From positions 1-64,000 of the forward strand of contig PUNM01000131.1 of NCBI GenBank assembly GCA_003552625.1: a stretch of 64,000 nt of DNA. The letters run 5' to 3'. Made by a program: the position numbers and the translations under genes. A model generated the notes under the pieces. That model saw only the letters and a list, made by a program, of their open reading frames with translations, ran no database searches and was not told where the DNA came from. Positions 11,330 through 20,444 of the stretch are shown here, piece after piece (within the stretch, counting starts at the first letter, position 1; every line of letters starts with the position of its first letter). This stretch comes from Ectothiorhodospiraceae bacterium (GTDB lineage Bacteria > Pseudomonadota > Gammaproteobacteria > Nitrococcales > Halorhodospiraceae).

Positions 11330-12122
11330 GCGCCCTGGACGGCTCGGGCGGGGCCAACCCCACGTGCTCATAGAGCTCACGGCAGGACGCCTCGTCGAGC
11401 TCACGCAGCTGCCCCTGCCGCAGGTCCCGCGGCATGATTACCGGCCCGTAGCGCACCCGGATCAACCGACTCACCGTCACCCCCTGGGATTCCCAGAGCC
11501 GCCGTACCTCACGCCGGCGCCCCTCGGTGACGATGACGTGGAACCACGCATTGCTGCCCTCTTGCGGATCATCGAGCGGCATGGCGGACTCCACGACCTC
11601 GAAGTGGGCCAGGCCATCCTCGAGTTCCACCCCCGCCACAAGCCGATCGACCATGTCGTCGGTGACCAGGCCGCGGATCCGGCAAGCGTATTCGCGCTCG
11701 ACACCCTGCGACGGGTGCATCAGCGCATTGGCCAGCTCACCGTCATTGGTGAACAGCAACAGCCCCTGACTATTGAGATCGAGCCGCCCCACCGCAATCC
11801 AGCGCCCCCGCGTCCGCGGCAACCGCCGAAAAACCGTAGGCCTACCCTCCGGATCAGAGCGCGTCGTGACCTCGCCCTCGGGCTTGTTGTAGAGCAACAC
11901 CCGCCGCGGCGGCTCGCGGTGGATACGCTGCACGGTGCGACCGTCGAAGGCGACGTGATCCCGGGGGCCGACCCGATCGCCGAGGGTTGCCAAACGTCCC
12001 TCAACCTCGACACGACCAGCCTGAATCGCCGCCTCCATCTCCCGGCGCGAACCCAGCCCGGCTCGGGCGAGCACCTTCTGCAGCTTTTCGCCCCGCGGGG
12101 CCTGACCACCCTTACTCGTCAC
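11286..12122 (-). CDS. rluB: 23S rRNA pseudouridine synthase (RluB type)
   Basis: Makes the pseudouridine at 23S rRNA position 2605 (E. coli numbering) during large-subunit maturation. It has 278 residues from a GTG at 12122 with GGGGAG six bases upstream. An N-terminal S4 RNA-binding domain (KLQKVLARAGLGSRREME) is followed by the RsuA-family catalytic motif GRLDLNSQGLLLFTNDGEL with the essential Asp. The C-terminus is a basic tail rich in Arg and Lys. It overlaps scpB by 11 bases as the last gene of a trpS-scpA-scpB-rluB series, and overlaps the convergent glycosylase gene. RluB rather than RluE/RsuA is favoured by the scpB linkage. Confidence 0.92.
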   Translation of the reverse strand: MTSKGGQAPRGEKLQKVLARAGLGSRREMEAAIQAGRVEVEGRLATLGDRVGPRDHVAFDGRTVQRIHREPPRRVLLYNKPEGEVTTRSDPEGRPTVFRRLPRTRGRWIAVGRLDLNSQGLLLFTNDGELANALMHPSQGVEREYACRIRGLVTDDMVDRLVAGVELEDGLAHFEVVESAMPLDDPQEGSNAWFHVIVTEGRRREVRRLWESQGVTVSRLIRVRYGPVIMPRDLRQGQLRELDEASCRELYEHVGLAPPEPSRAPSPKRPRSRKRKQR

Positions 12123-12735
12123 GCTGCTCCCCTTGTTGGTTCGTGGCGTCCTCAGCCTCGGTCCCGGTCTCATCGGGAAGGCGCAGATCCAGCTCCAGAT
12201 GCGCCTGATCCGGATCCTGCAACGCAGCAAGATCCGGCAGATCGCGCAGACTACGCAGATTGAAGTGTTCAAGAAAGGCTCGGGTCGTGGCGTACATCGC
12301 CGGACGGCCGGGAACATCACGCCGCCCAACCACCCGGATCCAGCCCCGCTCCTCGAGGGTGCGGACGATCGAGGTGCTCACCGTGACCCCGCGGACCTGC
12401 TCGATCTCACCACGGGTAATGGGCTGACGGTAGGCAATGAGCGCCAGCGTCTCGAGTAGCGCCCGCGAGTAGCGCGCCGGCTTTTCCTCCCACAGACGGG
12501 AGACCCAGGGTGCCATCTCGGCCCGTACCTGAATCCGGTAGCCGCCGGCAACCTCGACGATTTCGATACCGCGCTCACTGTAATCGGCGCTGAGCTCCGT
12601 GATCGCCCGCCGGATCTCGTCGCGCGTCGGCGCGGCTGCGGCGTCGAACAGCCCCTGAATGCGCTCGTGAGTCAGCGTCTCGCCGGCAGCGAGGAGCGCC
12701 GCCTCCAGGATCTGTTTAAGCGCTGGCTGTTTCAT
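12112..12735 (-). CDS. scpB: Segregation and condensation protein B
   Basis: Winged-helix partner of ScpA and SMC in the bacterial condensin complex. The 207-residue protein starts LKQILEAALLAAGETLTHERI, the usual ScpB opening, and contains TLALIAYRQPITRGEIEQVRGV, the most conserved stretch of the family. The start overlaps the scpA stop by four bases, so the two subunits are translationally coupled. The Glu-rich C-terminal tail is unremarkable. Confidence 0.96.
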   Translation of the reverse strand: MKQPALKQILEAALLAAGETLTHERIQGLFDAAAAPTRDEIRRAITELSADYSERGIEIVEVAGGYRIQVRAEMAPWVSRLWEEKPARYSRALLETLALIAYRQPITRGEIEQVRGVTVSTSIVRTLEERGWIRVVGRRDVPGRPAMYATTRAFLEHFNLRSLRDLPDLAALQDPDQAHLELDLRLPDETGTEAEDATNQQGEQRDE

Positions 12736-13550
12736 CGGGCCCGGACGTAGATCGGTTCAAAGGGGTCGGCCTGGTTCAGCTCCACCAGGGACTCGCGGAC
12801 GAGCTCGAGCAGTGCCAGAAAAGTGACGACGACACCGGTACGCCCCTCTTCGGCACGGAAGAGTTCGGTAAAGGGCGTATGCCGTTCGCTGGATAGGCCG
12901 GCGAGTGTCTCGCTCATCCGCTCCCGGATACTGATCGCCTCCCGCTCGACGGTGTGGTGCTCGTTGAGGCGCGCCCGCCGCATGACCTCGGACAGCGCCA
13001 GCAGGAGTTCCCGCAGGCTGACCTCCGGTGGTCGCGACTGCGGCTGGCAGTCCGGCGCCTCAGCCCCGGCGGGAAAGAGATCCCGCCCCACACGAGGCAG
13101 CTCATCGATTTGCTCGGCCGCCCGTTTGAATTGCTCGTACTCCTGGAGCCGTCGGATCAGCTCGGCCCTCGGGTCGGCCTCCTCGTCCTCGTCTTCAGCG
13201 GCCGCAGGCCGGGGAAGCAGGACTCGGGATTTGATCTCGGCGAGTACCGCCGCCATCACCAGATACTCGGCCGCCAGCTCAAGCTGGAGTTCGCGCATCA
13301 GCTCCACGTACTCCATGTACTGCCGGGTGATCTCGGCGATCGGGATATTGCGGATATCCAGGTTCTGACGCCGGATCAGGTAGAGCAGCAGGTCCAGAGG
13401 CCCCTCGAAGGTCTCCAGGAAAACCTCAAGGGCGTCCGGCGGGATATAGAGGTCGTCGGGCAAGCGCCGGACCGGCTCATCGCCGACCCGCGCCACCGCC
13501 TCTTCCGGCGCCGGTTCAGCAGCCGCCGACTCGCCCGTCGCCTCACTCAC
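12732..13550 (-). CDS. scpA: Segregation and condensation protein A
   Basis: Kleisin subunit that bridges SMC heads; acts with ScpB in chromosome segregation. The 272-residue protein has the family core FEGPLDLLLYLIRRQNLDIRNIPI (about residues 48-71), the AAEYLVMAA helix and an acidic central linker (AAAEDEDEEADPRAE). A 28-residue Ala/Glu-rich N-terminal extension precedes the core. It overlaps trpS upstream and scpB downstream by four bases each, so all three genes are probably cotranscribed. Confidence 0.96.
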   Translation of the reverse strand: MSEATGESAAAEPAPEEAVARVGDEPVRRLPDDLYIPPDALEVFLETFEGPLDLLLYLIRRQNLDIRNIPIAEITRQYMEYVELMRELQLELAAEYLVMAAVLAEIKSRVLLPRPAAAEDEDEEADPRAELIRRLQEYEQFKRAAEQIDELPRVGRDLFPAGAEAPDCQPQSRPPEVSLRELLLALSEVMRRARLNEHHTVEREAISIRERMSETLAGLSSERHTPFTELFRAEEGRTGVVVTFLALLELVRESLVELNQADPFEPIYVRAR

Positions 13551-14764
13551 CGATACTCCAGCCCCATGGCGTTGCGCACTTCGGAGAGTGTCTCGCGCGC
13601 CTCCTCACGGGCGTGCTCACAGCCGTCCACAACGATCGAGCGAACGTGCTCCGGATCCGCTTCATACTCCTTCGCGCGCTCCCGGATGGGGGCCAGCTCC
13701 GCCTCCACCGCGTCGATAATGCAGCGCTTGCACTCCAGGCAACCGATCCCCGCCGTCGTGCATCCCTCGTAGACCCACTCGCGCGTGGCCTCGTCACTGT
13801 ACACCCGGTGAAAGTCCCAGACCGGGCACTTCTGCGGATCGCCGGGATCGTTGCGCCGAACCCGCGCCGGATCGGTAGGCATCGTGCGCAACTTGCGCTC
13901 CACCTCCTGCGGGGCCTCGCGCAGGCCGATCGTGTTCTCGTAGGACTTCGACATCTTCCGGCCGTCGAGACCGGGCATCTTGGCGGTCGGAGTCAGCAGG
14001 ACCTCCGGCTCGGGCAGAAGCTCCCGCGTGGTGCCATCCAGGTACCCGAAGAGCCGCTCCCGGTCGGCCACGGTAATGTTCGGCTGGCCATCGAGCAGGG
14101 CGTGCGCGACCTCAAGCGCTTCCCGGTCTCCATCCTGCTGATAGCGGCGGCGCAACTCATGGTAGAGGCGGGCGTTCTTCTTGCCCATTTTGCGAGCCGC
14201 CTCCTGCGCCTTCTCCTCGAAATCGGGCTCCACACCGTAGAGGTGATTAAAGCGCCGGGCGACTTCGCGGGTCAGTTCCAGGTGGGCCACCTGATCCTCG
14301 CCCACCGGCACTTCCGTGGCCTTGTAAATCAGCACGTCGGCGGACTGCAGCAGCGGATACCCCAGGAAACCGTAGGTGGACAGGTCCCGATCCCGCAGGT
14401 GCTCCTGCTGATCGCGGAACGTCGGTACCCGCTCCAGCCAACCCAGGGGGGTCATCATCGACAGCAGCAGATGCAACTCCGCGTGCTCGGGCACACGCGA
14501 CTGAATGAACAGGCGCGCCAGCTTCGGGTTGATCCCGCAGGCCAGCCAGTCGATGACCATGTCCCAGACGTTGTCGCCGACGACCCACGGGGTCTCGTAG
14601 TGGGTCGTCAGGGCATGCCAATCGGCGACGAAGAAGAAGCACTCATACTCGCTCTGCAGCCGGACCCAGTTCTTGAGCACACCGTGGTAGTGCCCCAAAT
14701 GCAGGCGTCCTGTCGGGCGCATGCCCGACAGGACGCGACTGGGTCGAGAAGTGACGTTTGCCAA
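13547..14764 (-). CDS. trpS: Tryptophanyl-tRNA synthetase, long form with cysteine cluster
   Basis: Class I synthetase charging tRNA-Trp; 405 residues from a TTG at 14764, chosen because AAGGAG lies eight bases upstream and the homology begins there. The HIGH-type motif is PTGRLHLGHY and the KMSKS motif is intact (GRKMSKS). It is longer than the E. coli enzyme because of an insertion of about 60 residues before KMSKS. A C-x21-C-x6-C-x2-C array follows KMSKS, closely resembling the 4Fe-4S cluster site described in Thermotoga TrpRS. It leads the scpAB-rluB operon. Confidence 0.95.
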   Translation of the reverse strand: MANVTSRPSRVLSGMRPTGRLHLGHYHGVLKNWVRLQSEYECFFFVADWHALTTHYETPWVVGDNVWDMVIDWLACGINPKLARLFIQSRVPEHAELHLLLSMMTPLGWLERVPTFRDQQEHLRDRDLSTYGFLGYPLLQSADVLIYKATEVPVGEDQVAHLELTREVARRFNHLYGVEPDFEEKAQEAARKMGKKNARLYHELRRRYQQDGDREALEVAHALLDGQPNITVADRERLFGYLDGTTRELLPEPEVLLTPTAKMPGLDGRKMSKSYENTIGLREAPQEVERKLRTMPTDPARVRRNDPGDPQKCPVWDFHRVYSDEATREWVYEGCTTAGIGCLECKRCIIDAVEAELAPIRERAKEYEADPEHVRSIVVDGCEHAREEARETLSEVRNAMGLEYR

Positions 14765-14801
14765 GCAACTCTCCTTGATGGTTCGGTTTGCCCTGCCGAC
14801 C

Positions 14802-15428
14802 CTACGCCATCTGGAAGACGCGGGTATCCCCCACCCCTTCACGCACCACGTGGGCCGCCTCTCCGGTCAGATCGACGACGGTACTCGCTCCGCCGCCGGT
14901 GGGTCCGCCGGCGATGATACCGTCAATCAGCTTACCGATCCGATCATTGATCACCTCGGGATCGAACATCGCTTCGTCGTCTCCCGGCATCTGCAGGGTT
15001 ACGCTCATCAGCGGCTCGCCGAGTGCCGTGAGCAGCGACCGGCAGACGGGGTGATCCGGCACACGAATGCCAATGGTCTTGCGTTTCGGATGCTGCAGAC
15101 GACGGGGCACTTCCCCGGTCGCCCGCAGAATGAAGGTGTAGGGTCCCGGCGTATGGGACTTGAGCAGCCGGTAGGCGTAGTTCTCCATCTTCGCGTACGT
15201 GCCAATGTCCTTGAGATCCTGGCAGGCGAGCGTGAAGTTGTGGCTATCGTCGAGGCGTCGGATCTCGCGGATCCGGTCAACCGCCGCCTTGTCGCCCATC
15301 CGGCAGCCGAGGGCATAGCTCGAATCCGTCGGATAGGCGATAACACCGCCGTTGTTAAGGATCTCCACGGCTTGCTGAATCAGCCTTTTCTGCGGTGTCT
15401 CCGGATGGACCTCGAAGTACTGCGCCAT
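14802..15428 (-). CDS. yciO: YciO/YrdC-family protein (threonylcarbamoyl-AMP synthase fold)
   Basis: Member of the SUA5/YrdC/YciO family (208 residues from ATG 15428, GAGAGGAAATC upstream). Residues such as GGVIAYPTDSSYALGCRMGD, TPGPYTFIL and RKTIGIRVPDHP match YciO rather than TsaC. YrdC/TsaC makes threonylcarbamoyl-AMP for t6A tRNA modification; YciO has the same fold, but its physiological role is less certain. It lies 37 bases upstream of trpS on the same strand. Confidence 0.9.
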   Translation of the reverse strand: MAQYFEVHPETPQKRLIQQAVEILNNGGVIAYPTDSSYALGCRMGDKAAVDRIREIRRLDDSHNFTLACQDLKDIGTYAKMENYAYRLLKSHTPGPYTFILRATGEVPRRLQHPKRKTIGIRVPDHPVCRSLLTALGEPLMSVTLQMPGDDEAMFDPEVINDRIGKLIDGIIAGGPTGGGASTVVDLTGEAAHVVREGVGDTRVFQMA

Positions 15429-15515
15429 GATTTCCTCTCCCATGGACACGCCCCGGCCGCTCCGGGGCACACTGGTCATTGTACCGGAGCCCTACTGGAG
15501 CGATAAGATAACGCC

Positions 15516-15815
15516 ATGTATTACGCCATCATCAGCCACGACGTCGATGAAAGCCTTCCTCTCCGTCAGCAGGCGCGTCCGGAGCATTTGGCACGGCTTG
15601 AGCAACTTCGTGACCAGGGACGCCTGCTGCTCGCCGGCCCTTTCCCCGGCGCCGATACGGAAAACCCGGGCGATGCCGGTTTCCGCGGCAGCCTGATCGT
15701 TGCCGAGTTCGATTCGCTGGAGGACGCCCGGGCCTGGGCAGACGCAGACCCCTACGTAGCGGCGGGGGTCTATAAGGACGTCGAAGTTCAGCCGTTTAAA
15801 CGAGTACTGCCGTGA
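15516..15815 (+). CDS. yciI: YciI-family protein
   Basis: Small dimeric alpha-beta barrel protein (99 residues). It shows the YciI hallmarks: N-terminal MYYAIISHD, the conserved His in [18 protein letters not shown], and the Asp-Pro-Tyr motif ([12 protein letters not shown]). The biochemical role of the family is unsettled. It overlaps bolA by four bases (ATGA) and diverges from yciO, a grouping seen in other gammaproteobacteria. Confidence 0.93.
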   Translation: MYYAIISHDVDESLPLRQQARPEHLARLEQLRDQGRLLLAGPFPGADTENPGDAGFRGSLIVAEFDSLEDARAWADADPYVAAGVYKDVEVQPFKRVLP

Positions 15816-16087
15816 AACGAACCGAACTGATCCGACAGAGGCTCCGTGCCGCCCTCGATGTACGCCATACCGAGATCGAGGACGAAACCCACAAGCACGC
15901 CGGGCACGCTGGCGCCGCCGCGGGCGGTGGACACTTCAGCCTGGTGGTAGTCAGTCCCTGCTTCGCGGGCCGCGGCCGCCTGACTCGGCACCGAATGGTC
16001 TACGCGGCCATCGGCGACGCCATGCGCGCCGACACCATCCATGCCCTGTCGATCCAGGCGCTGACTCCTGAAGAACACCGCAGCTGA
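15812..16087 (+). CDS. bolA: BolA-family protein
   Basis: 91-residue BolA-type protein. Members bind glutaredoxin and a 2Fe-2S cluster and influence iron handling and morphology; some bind DNA. The family core is [33 protein letters not shown], with the RHR..VY signature and conserved His residues. An Ala/Gly/His-rich stretch precedes the core. It is translationally coupled to yciI and followed by a strong palindrome. Confidence 0.93.
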   Translation: MKRTELIRQRLRAALDVRHTEIEDETHKHAGHAGAAAGGGHFSLVVVSPCFAGRGRLTRHRMVYAAIGDAMRADTIHALSIQALTPEEHRS

Positions 16088-16106
16088 CCGCTCGCCGCGG
16101 CCATCG

Positions 16107-16140
16107 GGGTGGGGGATGGGCGTACGCCCATCCCCCACCC
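16107..16140. terminator. Bidirectional terminator-like palindrome between bolA and tspO
   Basis: The 34-base segment is a perfect palindrome: 15-base arms beginning GGGTGGGGGATGGGC around GTAC. It sits between the convergent bolA and tspO genes. No T-run is present, but symmetry and position fit a shared transcription stop. Confidence 0.7.
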
Positions 16141-16152
16141 TGGCGCCGGGCT

Positions 16153-16644
16153 CTAGTTTCCGCCCGCGGCGGCTGCGCCCTCGGCCTCGGAGCCGTTGCG
16201 CTTCCAGATGTCGTAATTCAGCGCACCGGCATAGCTGACCCAGATCAGATAGGGCACGAAGAGCAGGCCAGCCAGCCAGTCGGCCGCCCAGAACGCGGCA
16301 GTCGTCAGGAGTACTGCCCCCCAAAGCGCACCCAGCACCACCAGACCGCCGAAGATCCGCTGAAGGCCGAAGAAGACCGGCGTCCACAGGGTATTGAGAC
16401 TGATCTGCAGAGCCCAAAGGGCGAGTGCCAGCGCGGTGACTTCGGCCCCGGAGACCGCCACCCGCCAGGCCGCGTAGGCGATCGCCAGGTAGAGCACCGT
16501 CCAGGCGAGCGGAAAGAGCCAGTTCGGCGGTGTCCACGCCGGCTTGTCGAGACGGTCGTACCAAGGGCCGGGAGAGAACATGGCCCCGGTGGAGGCCGCT
16601 GCCATGCATGCGCCCAGGAATACGATAAAAATAAAGAGACTCAC
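16153..16644 (-). CDS. tspO: TspO/MBR family membrane protein
   Basis: Five-helix outer- or inner-membrane protein of the TspO/peripheral benzodiazepine receptor family (163 residues) that binds porphyrins. In photosynthetic bacteria it links oxygen or light to tetrapyrrole metabolism. Hallmarks are the PAWTPPNWLFP loop and SLNTLWTPVFFGL. The GTG at 16644 was chosen because GAGGAG lies eight bases upstream and it forms a GTGA overlap with the thioredoxin-like gene. A Gly/Ala-rich C-terminal tail follows the last helix. Coupling to a redox protein supports a redox-sensing role (inference). Confidence 0.93.
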   Translation of the reverse strand: MSLFIFIVFLGACMAAASTGAMFSPGPWYDRLDKPAWTPPNWLFPLAWTVLYLAIAYAAWRVAVSGAEVTALALALWALQISLNTLWTPVFFGLQRIFGGLVVLGALWGAVLLTTAAFWAADWLAGLLFVPYLIWVSYAGALNYDIWKRNGSEAEGAAAAGGN

Positions 16645-16874
16645 TGCAGCCACTCCTCGATCTGCTCGCGATCGGGCACCGATCCCGTGTGAACAACTTG
16701 ATCATCGACCACCACAGCGGGGGTCGACATGACACTGTAGTGGACCAGGGCCTCGGGCCCGGTCTCCTTGTGCACCTGCACCTCAACACCGAGCTCGCCA
16801 GCCGTCTCCGCGATGAGATCGGCCGTGTTGTTGCACTTTGCACAACCGCTGCCCAGGACTTTAATGTCTTTCAT
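16641..16874 (-). CDS. Small thioredoxin-like redox-active disulfide protein
   Basis: 77-residue minimal thioredoxin-fold protein (MTH895/TM0996 type). It opens MKDIKVLGSGCAKCNNTADL, with the CAKC redox motif at residues 11-14, and contains the cis-Pro region MSTPAVVVDD. The ATG at 16874 has AGGAGGTG seven bases upstream. It is 49 bases downstream of the permease gene and overlaps tspO by four bases. Such proteins are often paired with COG0701 permeases, so it probably keeps the permease's or TspO's partner in a given thiol state (inference). Confidence 0.88.
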   Translation of the reverse strand: MKDIKVLGSGCAKCNNTADLIAETAGELGVEVQVHKETGPEALVHYSVMSTPAVVVDDQVVHTGSVPDREQIEEWLQ

Positions 16875-16923
16875 GCAGGCACCTCCTCCAGTTGTCGGGC
16901 CATGATAACAAGCACGGCACCCC

Positions 16924-17922
16924 TCACGACGGGGCGAAAAGTAGCGGTTCCACCGCATTCAGGATCCAGCCGGCCAGGGTGAAGGCAACAAGCAGCACGC
17001 CGAAGAGGATCGCCAGCAGCCGCCACTGCATCACCTGCTTGAGCAGGACGAACTCCGGAAAGCTCGCCGCGACGGTACTCATGCAGAAGGCAAGCGTGGT
17101 CCCGATGGGCAGTCCCTGCAGAATCAGGCTCTCCATGACCGGAACCACTCCGGTAATGTTCGTATACAGCGGGATGGCAACGACCACTGCCGCCGGCACC
17201 TGCCACCAGGCCCCATCGCCCAGGTTTTGCTCGATCCAGCCCTCGGGCACGAAACCGTAGAGCGCCGCGCCGAGCCCCACACCGATCAACACCCATTTCC
17301 AGACCCGGCGGAAGATCTCTTGTACTTCCTGCGCCGCGAAGGTATGCCGCTCGCGCAACGACAGCCGGCGAGCCTCAGCGCCGCCCGCAGCCGCGGCGCT
17401 GCCCTGTGCGTAAGCCTTGGCCAAGAAGGGCTGCAGGTACCGCTCGGCTCGTATTGCATCCAGAAAGGCACCGCCAGCCATGCCGACCACAAAGCCGACG
17501 GCGATGTAAATGAGCGTCAGCTCCCAACCCAGCAGCCCCCAGAGCAGGACCACGGCGACCTCATTGATCATGGGTGAGGTAATCAGGAAGGCTGTCGTCA
17601 CCCCCACCGGGATTCGCGCCGAGGTAAAGCCGATGAAGACCGGGACACTGGAGCAGGAGCAAAACGGGGTCACGGCTCCGAATGTGGACCCGAGGAAATA
17701 CCCGAAAATACGGTTGCGCCCGGCCAGAAAGGCACGGACACGCTCCACGTTCAGCGATGCCCGCGCCAGCGCGATGACATAGATCAGCACCAGCAGCAGG
17801 GCGAAGATCTTCGCCGTGCTCTCGACAAAGAAATGCGCAGCCTCACCCAGCGGTGTATCGGGCGCCAGGCCCAGCGCGTCGTAGACGACCAGGGTCGCCA
17901 AGTAAGCGAAGACTTCCAGCAT
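16924..17922 (-). CDS. COG0701/ArsP-like permease
   Basis: Integral membrane protein (332 residues, about 8-10 hydrophobic segments) of the DUF318/COG0701 permease family. The conserved cysteine motif TPFCSCSSVPVF and a second half starting around residue 190 after a charged loop are typical. Relatives include ArsP, which exports trivalent organoarsenicals, but substrates of most members are unknown and the two-Cys pattern alone does not settle it. GGAG lies seven bases before the ATG at 17922; a GTG three bases upstream is an alternative. It heads a three-gene operon with the thioredoxin-like gene and tspO. Its upstream region (17923-18069) is shared with the divergent PP2C gene and includes an AT-rich patch around 17945-17975. 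Confidence 0.85.
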   Translation of the reverse strand: MLEVFAYLATLVVYDALGLAPDTPLGEAAHFFVESTAKIFALLLVLIYVIALARASLNVERVRAFLAGRNRIFGYFLGSTFGAVTPFCSCSSVPVFIGFTSARIPVGVTTAFLITSPMINEVAVVLLWGLLGWELTLIYIAVGFVVGMAGGAFLDAIRAERYLQPFLAKAYAQGSAAAAGGAEARRLSLRERHTFAAQEVQEIFRRVWKWVLIGVGLGAALYGFVPEGWIEQNLGDGAWWQVPAAVVVAIPLYTNITGVVPVMESLILQGLPIGTTLAFCMSTVAASFPEFVLLKQVMQWRLLAILFGVLLVAFTLAGWILNAVEPLLFAPS

Positions 17923-18069
17923 CACACGCTCCGATTCCAGTTCGGGCTATGGTCGTATACGCATTTCCATATATCAACCCCGCCCCGGTTCCCGGGTCCA
18001 GCGCTAACGACTAGGATGGAAAGTTGCCGCAAAAATGACAGATAACCACAACCAGGAGGAGGAAGGCGC

Positions 18070-18801
18070 ATGCGGATCGCCGGACAGACCCACACGGGGC
18101 ACGTACGAACGCGCAACGAGGACCGCATCGACTGGGACGAGCAAGCCGGCGTCGTGGTCCTGGCGGACGGCATGGGGGGACTGCCGTTCGGGCAAGAAGC
18201 ATCCCGACTGGCCGTCGAGGCAGTCATCGGCATCGCCCGCACCCACCACGGCGCCGACCACACCTGGCTTGAGTCCGGCGGCGAGCCCGCCGATCTCGTG
18301 CATCTGGCTAACCGCGCGGTGCTTTCCTACACGGAACGCGATCGTCGCTACGAGGGCATGGGCACCACCCTGGCACTGCTGTGCACGGCCCCCGATGAGA
18401 TCGCCATCGCCCACGTGGGCGACTCCCGCATCTACCGGCTTTCCGCCGACGGCGAGCTCGAGCGTCTGACCCGGGACCACACCCCCGTGCAACAGGCCCT
18501 GGAGCAAGGCCGAATCTCCGAATATGAAGCCCGCCACTCCCCCGAGCGCAACGTGCTGGACCGCGCGCTGGGCGCGATCACCCAGGCCGATCCGGACGTC
18601 ACCCGACTCCCCCGCCGGAACGGAGAGCTTTTCCTGCTGTGCTCCGACGGGCTAACCGGCCCCCTGGATGACGAGGCGATCGCGGCGATTCTCCGCGACA
18701 ACAACCAATCCGTCGATGCACGCGCACAGGCACTGGTCGAGGCCGCGCTGGCGCAGGGCGGCGACGACAACGTCTCCGTGATCCTCGTGGATACTGCCTG
18801 A
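18070..18801 (+). CDS. PP2C-family serine/threonine protein phosphatase
   Basis: 243-residue single-domain PPM phosphatase, Mn/Mg-dependent and cytosolic. Metal-binding Asp motifs are all visible: RTRNEDR, VVLADGMGG, AHVGDSRIY, LLCSDGLTG and GGDDNVSVILV. AGGAGGAGG precedes the ATG. No kinase gene is adjacent in this window, so its substrate is unknown. It converges on der. It is related to the Stp/PrpC group. Confidence 0.94.
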   Translation: MRIAGQTHTGHVRTRNEDRIDWDEQAGVVVLADGMGGLPFGQEASRLAVEAVIGIARTHHGADHTWLESGGEPADLVHLANRAVLSYTERDRRYEGMGTTLALLCTAPDEIAIAHVGDSRIYRLSADGELERLTRDHTPVQQALEQGRISEYEARHSPERNVLDRALGAITQADPDVTRLPRRNGELFLLCSDGLTGPLDDEAIAAILRDNNQSVDARAQALVEAALAQGGDDNVSVILVDTA

Positions 18802-18852
18802 GCAGCATCGCGCCCGTGCGCCCATGCTCCACGCCCGCGCACGGCGGGCGGC

Positions 18853-20265
18853 TCAGCGTCGGCGCTTGCGCTTCTTATCGCGCTTCTTGGCGTGGTGAAT
18901 CACGCGCTGGCGACGTCGCCGCTGGCGCTCCGTCAAAGGGTTGGGCTTGTCGGCGAACGGGTTTTCCGTCGTGCGGAGTTCGATCCGCACTGGAGTCCCG
19001 TAAAGGTCGAAGCGGTCCCGGAAGAAGTTCTCCAGATAGCGGACGTAGGCCCGCTGCAGCCTCTGCGCCTGATTCCCGTGGATGACAATCACCGGCGGGT
19101 TGTGTCCGCCCTGGTGGGCGTAACGCAGTTTGATGCGACGCCCACGCGAAAGCGGCGGCTGATGGTTGGCGACGGCCTCGTGCAGGGCTTCGTTCAGCGC
19201 TGGAGTAGGCAGATCCCGGTGCGCGGCATCGTGCGCCTGATCCACGGAGTCCAGCAACAGGCCCACGCCACTGCCGTGGCGCGCTGATACGAAGTGATGC
19301 CGAGCAAACCCCAGAAAGGCGAAGCGCAGATCCAGATCGCGGCGAATCTTCCGCCGCTGATCCGCATCCAGGCCGTCCCACTTGTTGATGACCAGCACCA
19401 GAGCCCGTCCAGCCTCGAGGACCTCGCCGGCCAGATGCGCATCCTGATCGGTAATTCCCTCTTGCGCATCGGTGACAAGCATCACCACGGAGGCCCGCTG
19501 TATCGCCTCCAAGGCCTTAACGACGCTGAACTTCTCCACCGTCTCCCGAACCCGGGCCCGGCGGCGAACGCCGGCCGTGTCAATAAGGGTGTAGCGACGC
19601 CCGTCACGCTCAAACGGGGTGGCGATGGCATCCCGGGTTGTCCCCGGAGCATCGAAAACCACCACCCGTTGCTCGCCGAGCAAGCGGTTGGTCAGGGTGG
19701 ACTTGCCGACGTTGGGCCGACCGATAATCGCCACCGGCACCCCGTCACCTTCGTTCTCCGCCGGCGCGGGCGCCTCGGGCAAGGCAGCGAAGAGGGCATC
19801 AAGCAACTCACCGACACCCCGTCCACGGGTAGCCGTCATCGGGAAGATCCGGCCCAGCCCCAGCTTGTGGAACTCCCCGCTGACCAAACCCGGCTCCCCG
19901 TCGTCCACCTTATTCACTGCCAGGAAGACCGGGACCTGGGCGCGTCGCAATTCCCGGGCGATCTCCGCATCGCCCGCGGTGAGCCCAGCCTGGCCATCCA
20001 CAAGCAGGACGACCGCATCAGACTCGGCGATCGCCAAGCGGGCCTGGTCGTGCATGGAGTCGCCGACGCCGTCAAACTCCTCTCCCATACCTCCGGTGTC
20101 GACCGCCACAGCCGACTGCCCCTGGTGGTGCACGACACCGTACTGGCGATCCCGGGTTAGACCCGGGTGGTCGGCGACGAGGGCGTTGCGGGTCCGGGTG
20201 AGGCGATTGAAAAGCGTCGATTTGCCGACGTTGGGACGCCCGACCAGGGCGATGACCGCGGACAT
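18853..20265 (-). CDS. der: Double-domain GTPase Der (EngA)
   Basis: Essential GTPase in 50S subunit assembly; 470 residues. Two tandem G domains have P-loops [14 protein letters not shown] (about residue 8) and [14 protein letters not shown] (about residue 183). Each is followed by DTGG or DTAG and NKxD motifs (NKVD, NKWD). A KH-like C-terminal domain and a very basic tail ([11 protein letters not shown]) contact rRNA. It stands alone here: the hisS-bamB neighbours common elsewhere are absent from this window. Confidence 0.97.
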   Translation of the reverse strand: MSAVIALVGRPNVGKSTLFNRLTRTRNALVADHPGLTRDRQYGVVHHQGQSAVAVDTGGMGEEFDGVGDSMHDQARLAIAESDAVVLLVDGQAGLTAGDAEIARELRRAQVPVFLAVNKVDDGEPGLVSGEFHKLGLGRIFPMTATRGRGVGELLDALFAALPEAPAPAENEGDGVPVAIIGRPNVGKSTLTNRLLGEQRVVVFDAPGTTRDAIATPFERDGRRYTLIDTAGVRRRARVRETVEKFSVVKALEAIQRASVVMLVTDAQEGITDQDAHLAGEVLEAGRALVLVINKWDGLDADQRRKIRRDLDLRFAFLGFARHHFVSARHGSGVGLLLDSVDQAHDAAHRDLPTPALNEALHEAVANHQPPLSRGRRIKLRYAHQGGHNPPVIVIHGNQAQRLQRAYVRYLENFFRDRFDLYGTPVRIELRTTENPFADKPNPLTERQRRRRQRVIHHAKKRDKKRKRRR

Positions 20266-20382
20266 GGAGACTCCCTGCTGGCCTAGAGCGCTGCCGTCAG
20301 GCAGCGACTCGCAGCGCGATTATACCCTTTCCGCCTTGGCCTCTTCAGCCGTGGACGGGCAGGCAACCGCAGGAGTCTGAGC

Positions 20383-20403
20383 AAAAAGGGGGCGACCACC
20401 CCC
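20383..20403 (-). terminator. Intrinsic terminator of the acidic small-protein gene
   Basis: On the minus strand a GGGGG/CCCCC stem with a 6-base loop is followed directly by TTTTT. It lies 42 bases after the stop of the gene at 20445-20747, upstream of der. Confidence 0.65.
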
Positions 20404-20444
20404 AGTGGCCACCCCCATCACGGCGCTGCACTCCGGAGAGTCCA

